Of a stretch of 14,227 bases of DNA, positions 1 to 7,576 are shown one piece after another. Under the pieces are notes generated by a model. The model saw only the letters and a program-made list of their open reading frames with translations. It did not search any database and was not told where the DNA came from. Made by a program: the position numbers and the translations under genes. Location: assembly GCA_035532075.1 (NCBI GenBank), contig DATKRV010000086.1, forward strand, positions 1 through 14,227. Reading direction: 5' to 3'. Source of the DNA: CAIVND01 sp035532075 (GTDB lineage: Bacteria; Actinomycetota; Acidimicrobiia; Acidimicrobiales; Bog-793). The stretch's first letter is position 1. Every line of letters begins with the position of its first letter.

Positions 1-1
1 C

Positions 2-1042
2 GAATCACCCAACTCGAGACTCAAAGAGCGCGTCAACATCGGGGGCTATCCGGTCAAGGAGCTGGGTGGTCTCGTCTGGGGCTACCTCGGTCCACTCCCG
101 GCACCGGTGCTTCCGCCATGGGACTTTCTCGTCTGGCCCAACGCAATTCGTCAGATGGGAATCACGATCATCCCGTGCAACTGGCTGCAGTGCCACGAGA
201 ACTCCGCCGATCCCTATCACAACACCTACCTACACGGACACTTCTTCAAGTACCAGCTCGAGCGGATGCACGCGCTGGATAACCGCGCGGTCGACGAGAC
301 GACGCATCGTGCCTATCTCTCGATGCGTGGCACCGATGCCGCCGACGGTGTTGCCTACGTGCGCGATGAACACGGTTTCAAAAAGGGCTTCAAGATGTCA
401 AAGGCCAAGGGAGCAACCGAAGATGGCGTCCGGTGGTTTCCCTACAACATCTTCCCGTATTTCTCGCGCGGCGGGGGGGGCATCCGGACCCAGGTGAACA
501 TCCGCGTCCCGATGGACGACACGCACACCTACCACATCAACTATGCCCTTTTTCATTCGCCAGAGATCGAGGCTCCAAAGCAGGACAGCATTCCTTACTA
601 CGACGCTCCGATGTTCGATGGGAACGGCGAGATAATCCTCGATTATGTGCAGGCTCAGGATATGGCAGCGTGGTGGTCCCAGGGAGACATCACAGACCGG
701 TCAAAAGAACAACTCGGTGCGACTGATCTCGCGATCATTGAATTCCGCAAGATCATTGAAGAACAGATCGTTGCCGTAGAGGAGGGGCGCGATCCGATGA
801 ATACCTTCCGCGATCCGAGTGCGATCGGCGACTGTATTGAACTCTCACCTCGGATCGGCTCGAAGATCTCCATTGGACCGAAAGAGGGAACGAATCACGC
901 GATGACGATGGACCCGATAAGTGTCTCGCGCACGCTGTTTCACAAGGGCTACTACGCGGACGAAATCGACCGCTATGGCCCAGCAACACCTCTCGCGGCC
1001 GAGATGATGCGCGCAGCCGACGAACTCCAATCAAAGGGCTAG
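2..1042 (+). CDS. Rieske-type aromatic ring-hydroxylating oxygenase, alpha subunit (5' truncated by window edge)
   Basis: The frame is open from base 2 to the TAG at 1040-1042; the start and the Rieske [2Fe-2S] binding half (CxH...CxxH) lie outside the window. What remains is the catalytic domain. The mononuclear iron motif E-N-x2-D-x2-H-x4-H is plain, with Asp at 209-211 and His at 218-220 and 233-235. The third ligand is probably the Asp at 659-661, in a QD...W..QG.ITDRS..LG..D block typical of the phthalate 4,5-dioxygenase/vanillate demethylase-like branch. These enzymes activate O2 to hydroxylate or demethylate aromatic (sometimes steroid or terpenoid) substrates and need a reductase, none of which is visible here. 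Substrate cannot be read from sequence. An 8-G run at 473-480 sits in frame. The gene converges on the MFS gene at 1106. Family assignment is firm; substrate is unknown. Confidence 0.93.
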   Translation, partial: ESPNSRLKERVNIGGYPVKELGGLVWGYLGPLPAPVLPPWDFLVWPNAIRQMGITIIPCNWLQCHENSADPYHNTYLHGHFFKYQLERMHALDNRAVDETTHRAYLSMRGTDAADGVAYVRDEHGFKKGFKMSKAKGATEDGVRWFPYNIFPYFSRGGGGIRTQVNIRVPMDDTHTYHINYALFHSPEIEAPKQDSIPYYDAPMFDGNGEIILDYVQAQDMAAWWSQGDITDRSKEQLGATDLAIIEFRKIIEEQIVAVEEGRDPMNTFRDPSAIGDCIELSPRIGSKISIGPKEGTNHAMTMDPISVSRTLFHKGYYADEIDRYGPATPLAAEMMRAADELQSKG

Positions 1043-1052
1043 AACACCGTTA

Positions 1053-1076
1053 GAACGAGATTGCCGAGATTCGTTC
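1053..1076. terminator. weak inverted repeat between convergent genes
   Basis: Arms GAACGA (1053-1058) and TCGTTC (1071-1076) are complementary with a 12-nt loop, in the 63-nt gap between the convergent oxygenase and MFS genes. There is no T-run, so it is at best a weak bidirectional terminator; the call rests mainly on position. Confidence 0.25.
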
Positions 1077-1105
1077 CCAATGACACCTCGGGCGTCGCAG
1101 AGGAA

Positions 1106-2365
1106 CTAGATACCCTTCTCCTCTTGCATTGCGCTCTCAAGTGAGTACTTGGAGAACTGCGGGATGAACTTGGCCAGCAAGAACACCCCTGCAAGGCATC
1201 CAAGTCCTCCAGAGACAATCGAGATCGGTGCACTCGATACTGCTGCGACGAGTCCTGCCTCCATATTTCCGAGTCTCGGACCACCTTGGACGACCGAGGA
1301 CGAAATCGAGGTGAGCCGGCCGCGGAGTTGGTCAGGGGTCTCCACCTGAATGATCGTGTTGCGAAAGGTCGCCGATATCACATCGGCCCATCCCGCGATC
1401 GCGACAAGCACAACGCCTCCGGCGAGCCATGGGACAACGCCAAACCCCGTCAGCGCGACTCCCCAAACTCCGATCGCGACAAGTACCGCTCGCCCTTGAT
1501 GGACCACGCGGGATGTCCAACCCGAGAGCACGGATCCAAGCAGCGCTCCAATTCCCGGAGCCGCCATGAGAAGTCCATCGGTCTTTGCACCACCATGAAA
1601 ATGATGAAACGCCATGAAGGGAAAGAGCGAGACGGGTAGTCCAAGAATCGTTGCATTCATATCCGCAAGGAAGCAAGCCTGAATAATCCGCCTTCCCTTG
1701 AGAAACGCGAACCCCTCCTTGATTGAAGAGAGGCTGAACTTTCGCCCCCCACCTTGGGGTGGGAGCGGGTCAAGGCGGAGGACCGCCTGAAGAGCACCAA
1801 GGGTACTGATCACATCAATCCAGTACACCCAGTCAAGATGCGGCGAGAACACGGCGATCAACAGGCCGGCGAGTGAGGGCCCGACGACGAGAGAGATCTG
1901 CTGGAGCAACTGTCGCAGCACATTCGCCGCGACAAACGATTCTCTGTCGACAAGCGTCATCTGCACCGCCGTCCGGGTCGGCCCGTCGATGCCGTTGAGA
2001 CCCCAACTCGCGGCCGAGAGGACATAGAGCGGCCAGAGCATCGGATGCCCCCCCATACTGTTGAGCGCGAGACCGACCGCGCACAATGCCATGAGCACTG
2101 CGGTGATCACGAGGAGCTTTCGTCTGTCCACCGCGTCGGCAATCGCCCCGCCCACCATCGGCGCGAGGATTGCCGGAAAGAGCTGCGCCAGACTGATGTA
2201 CCCGACGGCAAGATTCGAATTGGTGATCTTGAATACCTGGAAAATCACGGTCGTCACCGTGAGTTGCGCTCCGAGCTGACGGACTGCATAGCCGTTCCAC
2301 AGTCTCCGGTACTGCGGGAAGCGCCGGAGAGGCGTGATGTCTACCAGATGCCTCGAAACTCCCAT
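1106..2365 (-). CDS. MFS transporter, DHA3 / enterobactin-exporter EntS-like
   Basis: A 419-residue membrane protein of the usual 12-helix MFS length. The N-terminal half carries the loop 2-3 MFS motif A as GGAIADAVDRRKLL (about residues 72-85). The stretches GPTRTAVQMTLVDRESFVAANVL and ETPDQLRGRLTSI..VVQGGPRLGN are characteristic of the DHA3 group that includes EntS and macrolide or siderophore exporters. Likely role: proton-driven export of a small hydrophobic or amphipathic molecule across the cytoplasmic membrane; substrate unknown. The ATG at 2365 is favoured because a TAGTGT hexamer ends 6 nt before it, suggesting a leaderless transcript. It lies 75 nt downstream of the M23-like gene on the same strand but seems to have its own promoter. 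A run of seven G occurs in the coding strand (2048-2054). Confidence 0.92.
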   Translation of the reverse strand: MGVSRHLVDITPLRRFPQYRRLWNGYAVRQLGAQLTVTTVIFQVFKITNSNLAVGYISLAQLFPAILAPMVGGAIADAVDRRKLLVITAVLMALCAVGLALNSMGGHPMLWPLYVLSAASWGLNGIDGPTRTAVQMTLVDRESFVAANVLRQLLQQISLVVGPSLAGLLIAVFSPHLDWVYWIDVISTLGALQAVLRLDPLPPQGGGRKFSLSSIKEGFAFLKGRRIIQACFLADMNATILGLPVSLFPFMAFHHFHGGAKTDGLLMAAPGIGALLGSVLSGWTSRVVHQGRAVLVAIGVWGVALTGFGVVPWLAGGVVLVAIAGWADVISATFRNTIIQVETPDQLRGRLTSISSSVVQGGPRLGNMEAGLVAAVSSAPISIVSGGLGCLAGVFLLAKFIPQFSKYSLESAMQEEKGI

Positions 2366-2371
2366 GCGACG

Positions 2372-2377
2372 ACACTA
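2372..2377 (-). promoter_or_regulatory. TANNNT -10-like element for the MFS gene
   Basis: On the minus strand TAGTGT is followed by the 6-nt spacer CGTCGC and then the ATG at 2365. The same geometry occurs at four other genes in the window, which is why I call it. No convincing -35 is seen. Confidence 0.5.
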
Positions 2378-2439
2378 GCGAGGCCACGTGCGCGACGCAG
2401 ATTTCGCGCGGTCTCCTGTCTGGTCGATGGAAGCCCGGA

Positions 2440-3615
2440 CTATATCGACGCGAGCAAAAGCCTGAGCATCTCGGGAGAGGTCTCGTAGTAATAGGGGAGC
2501 GCATCACTGAATGAGGGACTCACACCAATCTCAAGGTGAGGTGCTGTGGAGTATCCGACGCTGCCACAACCGACGTCCGCGATCGGCTGTCCCGCCGCGA
2601 CCCTCTGCCCAACCGAGACCAACGCCGGATATGCGTGACCATAGTAAACATAACGTCCTGCGAGCGGACCCGCGGTGAGGTGGATAATCGGAGCTACAGG
2701 TCCGAATCCCTCGATCCCCTCACCCACAACCACGCCGGGCCCGATCGCTACCTCAACGGCCGCCGAGCCGCAGGCGTCGTTTATCGTCCCGATATCAACG
2801 CCGTCATCGAGGCTCCAGTACCCCGACTGCAATGCGATCGAGGGGTTCTGGAACGGAAAGATGATCTTTCCTCCAGCAACTGCGGAGTTCGCCTCCTTCG
2901 AACCGACGTTGGACGAGACCGCGAAACGGACGACCGGGGGGACCACAGCTTTGATGATCTTTGGGCGAAGTGAGGCCTCGACGTGGGAGAGCTGAAGATT
3001 CAGCGCCGTAAGCACCACCTGAAAGCTGTTGGCAACACCAGCGGCCCGGTCATGCGCCGCCTGCGCAACGTTGAAACGCCTAACGGCAATCGCCTGCTGG
3101 ATGAGAAGAAGTGCGTGCTGGCGAGAGATCGCTGCCTGACTTGCCTGGACCGTTGCAATCTCATGCTGAAACTTCCCGGCTGCAATGGAACCATACACAG
3201 TCTCGTAGTCAAGTTTCTCGCCGTTTGATCCAAGCGAGGTCAAAACGTTCCCCGAAGCCCCAGAGGATTGGTTTACATACGAACTCGCGGCGAGGGTGCC
3301 GAGGGATTTGAACGTCACGGAGATCTTCTTTTGGTCATCTCTGATCTTGTGCGCCGTCGCGTAGATCTTTCCGCGTATCTCTCCAAGTACTACGGCAGCA
3401 TTGATGTAGTTCTGAGTCGCAGTGTATTCCAGTGCCGACTTCTGATACAGCTTGGCAGAAAGTGCAACGATCTTCTTCTTCAGCGAGTTACTCAGCGAGC
3501 GCTGCGAGAAAATGGTGTTTGTCGTCGATCTCTTCTTGACCTGATTACTCGCCGACGCGCCGAGTGGCGCGACAACCATCGCAACGACGAACAACAGAAC
3601 TATCGCGAACGTCAT
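2440..3615 (-). CDS. secreted coiled-coil M23-fold (LytM-like) protein with altered metal ligands
   Basis: The 391-residue protein starts with a clear signal peptide (MTFAIVLLFVVAMVVAPLGASAS), which is why I use the ATG at 3615 rather than upstream in-frame starts (3729 TTG, 3720 ATG, 3693 ATG). Residues about 35-220 are Ala/Gln/Lys/Leu-rich and helical, likely coiled coil, as in EnvC/NlpD-like peptidoglycan hydrolase regulators. Residues about 250-366 form an M23 fold: F.NP...SGYWSLDDGVDIGT, RYVYYGHA and APHLEIGV. Compared with LytM, the zinc-ligand His of HxxxD is Asp270, the Asp is kept (Asp274), the catalytic His in YGH is kept (His327), and HxH reads H360-L-E362. Cys282 and Cys350 may form a disulfide. 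It could be a non-catalytic wall-binding or activator protein, or a variant metalloenzyme. No clear ribosome binding site is visible. Confidence 0.85.
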   Translation of the reverse strand: MTFAIVLLFVVAMVVAPLGASASNQVKKRSTTNTIFSQRSLSNSLKKKIVALSAKLYQKSALEYTATQNYINAAVVLGEIRGKIYATAHKIRDDQKKISVTFKSLGTLAASSYVNQSSGASGNVLTSLGSNGEKLDYETVYGSIAAGKFQHEIATVQASQAAISRQHALLLIQQAIAVRRFNVAQAAHDRAAGVANSFQVVLTALNLQLSHVEASLRPKIIKAVVPPVVRFAVSSNVGSKEANSAVAGGKIIFPFQNPSIALQSGYWSLDDGVDIGTINDACGSAAVEVAIGPGVVVGEGIEGFGPVAPIIHLTAGPLAGRYVYYGHAYPALVSVGQRVAAGQPIADVGCGSVGYSTAPHLEIGVSPSFSDALPYYYETSPEMLRLLLASI

Positions 3616-3843
3616 GTTCGCGCTCGCGCCGCACAGGTCCCGGCTTAGCCCGCGACGAGATGATCTGAAGAAGAGTTGACCACACAAGGTCATCGTGGAA
3701 GTTGCGCGATGACAAGACATGTAACCCAAAACCGTAGTAGGTCATGCGCGGCTTTTCGACACCTTGGGAAAATCCGCAAAACGACTGGAAAATAGGCAGA
3801 ATTCCGTTTTCTCCCTTGAGGAATCAAAAAGCGTCAACCGCGA

Positions 3844-3849
3844 GATAAT
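3844..3849 (+). promoter_or_regulatory. possible -10 element (GATAAT) for the PNPOx-family gene
   Basis: GATAAT lies 7 nt before the ATG at 3857, close to the -10/start spacing of the other genes here. A TTGAGG at 3816-3821 is too far (22-nt spacer) to be a good -35. The call would fail if translation starts at 3848. Confidence 0.3.
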
Positions 3850-3856
3850 GGAGCCC

Positions 3857-4405
3857 ATGGGATCTCTCGAAAACGGCATCAGTGATGAACTCACTGCCTG
3901 GCTCCTCAAACAGCCAGTGTTTTTTGTCACAACGGCTCCTCTAGACGCCAACGGGCACGTGAACTGCTCGCCCAAAGGGAACCGGAGCGAATTCGCCGTT
4001 CTTAGCGAGATGTCCGTCGCATACCTCGACCAAACCGGAAGTGGGGTGGAAACAATCGCCCACCTCCGCGAGAACGGACGCATAACGATAATGTTCTGTG
4101 CCTTTACGGGAGCACCCCGGATTGTACGACTCCAGGGGCGCGGGGAGTTTGTTCTTCGTAGCGACAAAAGATTCGAGCATCTCGCGCGAAATTTTACGAA
4201 TTCTGTGGGAGTGGGCGCACGGGCGATCATCATCGCTCACCTCGACCGGGTAGCTGACTCGTGTGGTTATGGAGTTCCTCTCATGGAATTCAAGAGTCAT
4301 CGTCCAGCACTTGATGCGTGGTCCATCAAGCAGGGAGAGTCAGGCATCGCGTTGTACAAAGAGAAAAACAATCGGTTCAGCATCGACGATCTCGATGGAA
4401 TCTAG
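3857..4405 (+). CDS. pyridoxamine 5'-phosphate oxidase family (FMN-binding split-barrel) protein
   Basis: The 182-residue product has the split-barrel core: a strand VFFVTTAPLDANGHVNCSPKG, a middle YLDQTGSG.ET..HLRENGRITIMFCAF, and a C-terminus with SCGYGVPLMEF and KNNRFSIDDLDGI. These match the PNPOx-like proteins of about 180 residues found widely in actinobacteria and proteobacteria, which are predicted FMN or F420/haem-type flavoproteins and not true PdxH. Starts at TTG 3764 and ATG 3848 are also in frame. I prefer ATG 3857 because the length fits the family and a GATAAT hexamer (3844-3849) lies 7 nt before it; GGAG at 3850-3853 is too close to act as an ordinary ribosome binding site. 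Substrate is unknown. The S4-domain gene follows 99 nt downstream. Confidence 0.88.
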   Translation: MGSLENGISDELTAWLLKQPVFFVTTAPLDANGHVNCSPKGNRSEFAVLSEMSVAYLDQTGSGVETIAHLRENGRITIMFCAFTGAPRIVRLQGRGEFVLRSDKRFEHLARNFTNSVGVGARAIIIAHLDRVADSCGYGVPLMEFKSHRPALDAWSIKQGESGIALYKEKNNRFSIDDLDGI

Positions 4406-4504
4406 GCTCAGTGTCGGCCAAGTGGGTCAGTTGGCGCCTGGATACACGTCGGTGGGAACAATTTCGAGGTCGCAGTCTCCTCTTGATCACACCTCGATCT
4501 GGCC

Positions 4505-4912
4505 ATGACCGATAGCCGTCGGGACATTCCCACCGGTAATGCCAACGACACGGCCCGTATCGACCGCTATCTCTGGGCGATTCGCATCTGCAAGAGCCGT
4601 TCGGGCGCCACTGAACTCTGTAGAGCCGGGCACGTCAAGATCCGTGGCGTATCGGTAAAAGCCGCGCATCTTGTTCGGCGCGGCGACGAGATCACCGTCA
4701 ACCTCAATGGACATGCGAAAATCATCGTGCCGACGGTATTGATCGTGAGACGCGTCAGCGCGCGAGAGGCGAAGGAGTGCTACTTCGATCATTCACCCAT
4801 GCAGATCTCAATCGAACACAACCTCTCCCCGTTCCTTCGAGACGCTTCGACAGGGCGTCCCACAAAACGCGACCGACGGGTGCTTGATCGACTGCGCAAC
4901 AAAGGACGCTAG
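4505..4912 (+). CDS. S4-domain RNA-binding protein, Hsp15/HslR-like
   Basis: A 135-residue basic protein. Residues about 18-70 (RIDRYLWAIRICKSRSGATELCRAGHVKIRG..VK..HLVRRGDEITV) are a classic S4 RNA-binding domain in the Hsp15 arrangement, followed by a variable basic tail ending PTKRDRRVLDRLRNKGR. E. coli Hsp15 binds stalled 50S subunits carrying nascent tRNA-peptide; a similar ribosome-rescue role is likely but inferred. No good Shine-Dalgarno or TANNNT hexamer precedes the ATG, so it may be cotranscribed with the PNPOx-family gene 99 nt upstream. It converges on dapD. Confidence 0.9.
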   Translation: MTDSRRDIPTGNANDTARIDRYLWAIRICKSRSGATELCRAGHVKIRGVSVKAAHLVRRGDEITVNLNGHAKIIVPTVLIVRRVSAREAKECYFDHSPMQISIEHNLSPFLRDASTGRPTKRDRRVLDRLRNKGR

Positions 4913-4963
4913 ACAACCGATGTCCGCAAGGGTCAATTCAATACCCGAGTGAACAGAGGCCTG

Positions 4964-5005
4964 ACCCGAGCACTCATCACGAATATTTCGTGTGCTGAGT
5001 CGGGT
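4964..5005. terminator. bidirectional hairpin between the S4 gene and dapD
   Basis: In the 98-nt convergent gap, ACCCGA (4964-4969) pairs with TCGGGT (5000-5005), and inside it CACGAA (4978-4983) pairs with TTCGTG (4987-4992) around a TAT loop; AGCAC/GTGCT offers an alternative middle helix. There is no long T-run, but position between two convergent stops makes a terminator the simplest reading. A second short hairpin, CACTCG-TT-CGAGTG (5012-5025), lies in the last codons of dapD. Confidence 0.55.
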
Positions 5006-5010
5006 AGGTA

Positions 5011-6180
5011 TCACTCGTTCGAGTGCAAGATTGAATTTAAGCCGCCCCAACTTCGATTTTGCGGGCGCGCCTCTACACGGCCAGTCTCGCCGTGGCGATA
5101 GAAAAGTAACCCCGAGGCGCCACTCAGATCCCTTGCCTTGACCACAGTCGTGGTCTCGTCGGAATGGACCGTGACAGGAGTCCCTGCGGTCAGATAAAGA
5201 CCGGCCTCGACCGTACAATAATCGCCAAGAGAGATACCGATGCCAGCGTTCGCGCCGACAAGGCAGTGCTCTCCAACGGTAATGACCTCTTTGCCGCCGC
5301 CAGAGAGTGTCCCCATGATCGAGGCTCCGCCACCGATGTCGCTGTTTGCTCCGATCAGTACCCCGGCACTAATGCGACCTTCGACCATGCATGGTCCTAG
5401 CGTCCCGGCATTGAAATTACAGAATCCCTCATGCATCACCGTCGTTCCCTCAGCAAGATATGCGCCAAGTCGAACGCGATTCCCATCTGCGATACGTACT
5501 CCACTTGGGACGACATAGTCGGTCATGCGGGGAAACTTGTCGACACTATGAACCGCGATGTTTTCTCCCGCGAGATTGTCATAGGCGAGAAAGATATTCA
5601 TTGCCTCAGGATCAATAGGTCCTCGATTTGTCCAGGCGACATTGTTCAATAGGCCGAAAATTCCATCAAGATTGATCTTGCGCGGCTCCACATAGCGAAG
5701 TGAGAGAAGGTGAAGTCGAAGGTAGGCATCTGGAGCCGTCTTCGGCGGCGATGTCGGATCCTGGATCACAACGAGAACCGGAACACGCGATCTGGTCTCT
5801 CCGGCGATGAACTCGGGGTCATCGTTAACAAGCGAACCTAAAACGCGCAGAGCGTCAATATTTCCGTGCCCCTCTTCGTCCATAAACGCGTGAAGACGCG
5901 CCTCGACGTGTTCGTAGAACTCCGCTTTGTCAAGCATGACGGTCTCGGCCATCGTCTCTATCGCGTCATAGAGCACCGCCCATGTTCCAAAGTTCTCGCC
6001 CACATTGATGGCAATGAACCGCGTATCAAGCACCTTTGGTTCGTCGCCACCGTCACGCTGCCAACAGGTTGCAATTCCGAGTGCAAAGGCATATGGACGC
6101 GAATATCCAGCGCGTTTCTCCACCTCCGCGACAAATTGCTGGAACTCTTCTTTCGTCTTCAACGTGAGATGCGAGGCCAC
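5011..6180 (-). CDS. dapD: 2,3,4,5-tetrahydropyridine-2,6-dicarboxylate N-succinyltransferase (DapD), actinobacterial type
   Basis: DapD transfers succinyl from succinyl-CoA to tetrahydrodipicolinate in the lysine/meso-diaminopimelate pathway, in the cytoplasm, as a trimer. The 389-residue product matches the mycobacterial form closely from DAYLRLHLLS (residue 151) on: VDKFPRMTDYVVPSGVRIAD, GTTVMHEGFCNFNAGTLG, MVEGRISAGV and GGGASIMGTLSGGG. The hexapeptide-repeat left-handed beta-helix runs about residues 225-340, with the conserved Glu267 in MVEGRIS at the position proposed as catalytic in the mycobacterial enzyme. Residues before DAYLRL are about 150 rather than the roughly 85 of the mycobacterial protein. 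The GTG start is set by TAAGGT placed 6 nt upstream; AAGGAG directly abuts the GTG and has no usual ribosome binding site spacing. The gene stands alone, apart from other dap genes. Confidence 0.95.
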   Translation of the reverse strand: MASHLTLKTKEEFQQFVAEVEKRAGYSRPYAFALGIATCWQRDGGDEPKVLDTRFIAINVGENFGTWAVLYDAIETMAETVMLDKAEFYEHVEARLHAFMDEEGHGNIDALRVLGSLVNDDPEFIAGETRSRVPVLVVIQDPTSPPKTAPDAYLRLHLLSLRYVEPRKINLDGIFGLLNNVAWTNRGPIDPEAMNIFLAYDNLAGENIAVHSVDKFPRMTDYVVPSGVRIADGNRVRLGAYLAEGTTVMHEGFCNFNAGTLGPCMVEGRISAGVLIGANSDIGGGASIMGTLSGGGKEVITVGEHCLVGANAGIGISLGDYCTVEAGLYLTAGTPVTVHSDETTTVVKARDLSGASGLLFYRHGETGRVEARPQNRSWGGLNSILHSNE

Positions 6181-6186
6181 CTCCTT

Positions 6187-6192
6187 ACCTTA
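6187..6192 (-). promoter_or_regulatory. TANNNT -10-like element for dapD
   Basis: On the minus strand TAAGGT is followed by exactly 6 nt (AAGGAG) and the GTG start at 6180. The spacer itself looks like a Shine-Dalgarno but touches the start codon, so leaderless initiation explains the site better. Confidence 0.5.
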
Positions 6193-6321
6193 CTCGGGCC
6201 CCCTTCCCGCCATTGGCCCGATAACCGACCGCATTCCTGGCATTTGGGACTCATGGCTGATTGCAGGGAACGAGGTCGGGCCCTGCTTCGTAGCTGCCCG
6301 GTCTTCGGCGAAGGCTTCCGA

Positions 6322-6327
6322 TACCGT
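6322..6327 (+). promoter_or_regulatory. TANNNT -10-like element for the DUF6629-like gene
   Basis: TACCGT followed by GCAGAT (6 nt) and ATG at 6334. It repeats the spacing seen at four other starts and supports the internal ATG as the true start. Confidence 0.45.
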
Positions 6328-6333
6328 GCAGAT

Positions 6334-7038
6334 ATGTGCTTCTCGCCTCAGGCAGATCTTGTCGGCGGTGCCATCATTGGCGCGATCGGCATCGACGCCC
6401 TGCGACACGTCGAGAGGCGACCGAGTCACTTCGCCATCGCAGCCCTGCCGCTCATCCTCGCATTTCACCAGTTCGACGAGGCGTTCATCTGGCTCGGGCT
6501 TGAAGGGCACGTTCCAAAATCCGTCGAACACCTCGCACTGTGGATCTACCTCATAATCGCGTTTGTCGTTCTTCCGATATACGTGCCACTCGCGATTCTC
6601 GGTTACGAACCGACGATTCGCCGAAAATGGGCGATGTCTGCCTTTGTCACGATTGGCATATTTGTTTCGGCGGTGCTCTTGCACGCGATGCTGCGGGGTC
6701 CATTTGGAGTTGCTATGCGCCCGTTCCACCTCTCGTATAATCTTCGTCTCGGTCACGCGACCCTCATCGTCGGTCTGTACGTCGTCGCAGTCTGCGGAGC
6801 ATTCCTTTTTTCCGGCGTCCGTCCAATGGTCGTCTTTGGTCTGATCAACCTCGTCGCAGTCATCGTCATCGTGGTTCTCTCAGTCGATGGCTTCGCCTCG
6901 GTGTGGTGTGCCTGGGCTGCGATCTCGAGTGGAGCAATCGCGCTCCGTCTTCGTCTCCAGGAACGACAACGCCTTGACTTGACAAGACCACTCAATCAGC
7001 ATGATCTGCCGCACCAGACCGAGTCCCTTGACCGATAA
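6334..7038 (+). CDS. polytopic membrane protein, DUF6629-like
   Basis: The frame is open from upstream of 5866, but protein features begin at the ATG 6334: the N-terminus MCFSPQADLVGG is the hallmark of a family annotated as DUF6629 (MCFS-x-x-ADLV-x-G). The 234-residue product has about seven hydrophobic segments, including DLVGGAIIGAIGI, FAIAALPLILAF, LALWIYLIIAFVVLPIYV, FVTIGIFVSAVLL, ATLIVGLYVVAVCGAFLF and two after residue 165. A conserved-looking FHQFDEAFIW motif follows the second helix. The polar tail is RLQERQRLDLTRPLNQ. No function is known to me for the family. The part of the frame before 6334 overlaps dapD antisense and is not coding. A TACCGT hexamer 6 nt before the ATG supports this start. 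Confidence 0.85.
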   Translation: MCFSPQADLVGGAIIGAIGIDALRHVERRPSHFAIAALPLILAFHQFDEAFIWLGLEGHVPKSVEHLALWIYLIIAFVVLPIYVPLAILGYEPTIRRKWAMSAFVTIGIFVSAVLLHAMLRGPFGVAMRPFHLSYNLRLGHATLIVGLYVVAVCGAFLFSGVRPMVVFGLINLVAVIVIVVLSVDGFASVWCAWAAISSGAIALRLRLQERQRLDLTRPLNQHDLPHQTESLDR

Positions 7039-7576
7039 CAATTGCGCGGTGTGAACGCAACCAGTCGTGCGAGCCAATGGCCCGTGTATCGCCGAATCTG
7101 TGCCGATCGTCGTGAGCTGGCGCGCTCGATCCCATCATTCTTCTGTGCGCCTCTCTCAGGCAGCGATCGGCGCCTTGGTCCCGATGCAGTTTGCAGGCGA
7201 TGTGTGACACACATGATGTTCGGGTTCCCCGAGAGGCACGGCCTGACTCAATGTGTTGCTGGCTTCGTACCTTGATCCTGATCTGTCGACCCGGCCCCCG
7301 CGGGCGAACGCACCAACTGGTCGGACGAACGTGACCCTATAGGCGCTGAGCGCCAGATTGCCGCTCTCATTTTTACCGAGCAGATGTGGCAATGATACTG
7401 TGCCGTTGACGGTAGGCGTAGCTGTCAGCGGCCGCGCCATATGCCGGTAAAGGTCGATTTGATGCACAAGTTCCAGAGGTCTCCTGAAACGCGCGTGGTG
7501 ACGGCTTTCGCGCGTACGGTCATATCCCCGGGGTCGCTCGTTCGCGCGTCACAACGGCGGAGATATTGATCGCCCT
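7039..7576. other. gene-poor stretch
   Basis: I see no convincing gene in about 540 bases between the DUF6629-like gene and the BNR pseudogene. Open frames on both strands (the longest is 103 codons, minus, 7156-7467) lack recognisable domains or start signals. Three items stand out: the perfect palindrome ATGTGTGACACACAT at 7200-7214, a GGCGCTGAGCGCC palindrome at 7342-7354, and a 5'-truncated plus-strand frame ending in ERQIAALIFTEQMWQ before the TGA at about 7394. It may be decayed sequence. Confidence 0.5.
7200..7214. repeat. perfect 15-bp palindrome
   Basis: ATGTGTG-A-CACACAT has 7-bp arms around a single A. It resembles a dimeric regulator operator, but one such palindrome is not surprising by chance in 14 kb and no nearby gene start explains it. 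Confidence 0.4.

Noticed and set aside
3616..3729. 38-residue N-terminal extension of the M23-like protein (TTG 3729)
   Set aside because: It would bury the signal peptide behind a Cys/Ser/Arg-rich segment; none of the upstream starts has a supporting promoter or ribosome binding signal.
6181..6186. AAGGAG as a Shine-Dalgarno for dapD
   Set aside because: It directly abuts the GTG with zero spacing; TAAGGT six bases upstream gives a consistent leaderless reading. An unusual ribosome binding role is not excluded.
5866..6333. Long N-terminal extension of the DUF6629-like reading frame
   Set aside because: It lies antisense to dapD for most of its length, is Arg/His/Leu-rich shadow sequence, and the family hallmark MCFSPQADLVGG with its own -10-like element begins at 6334.
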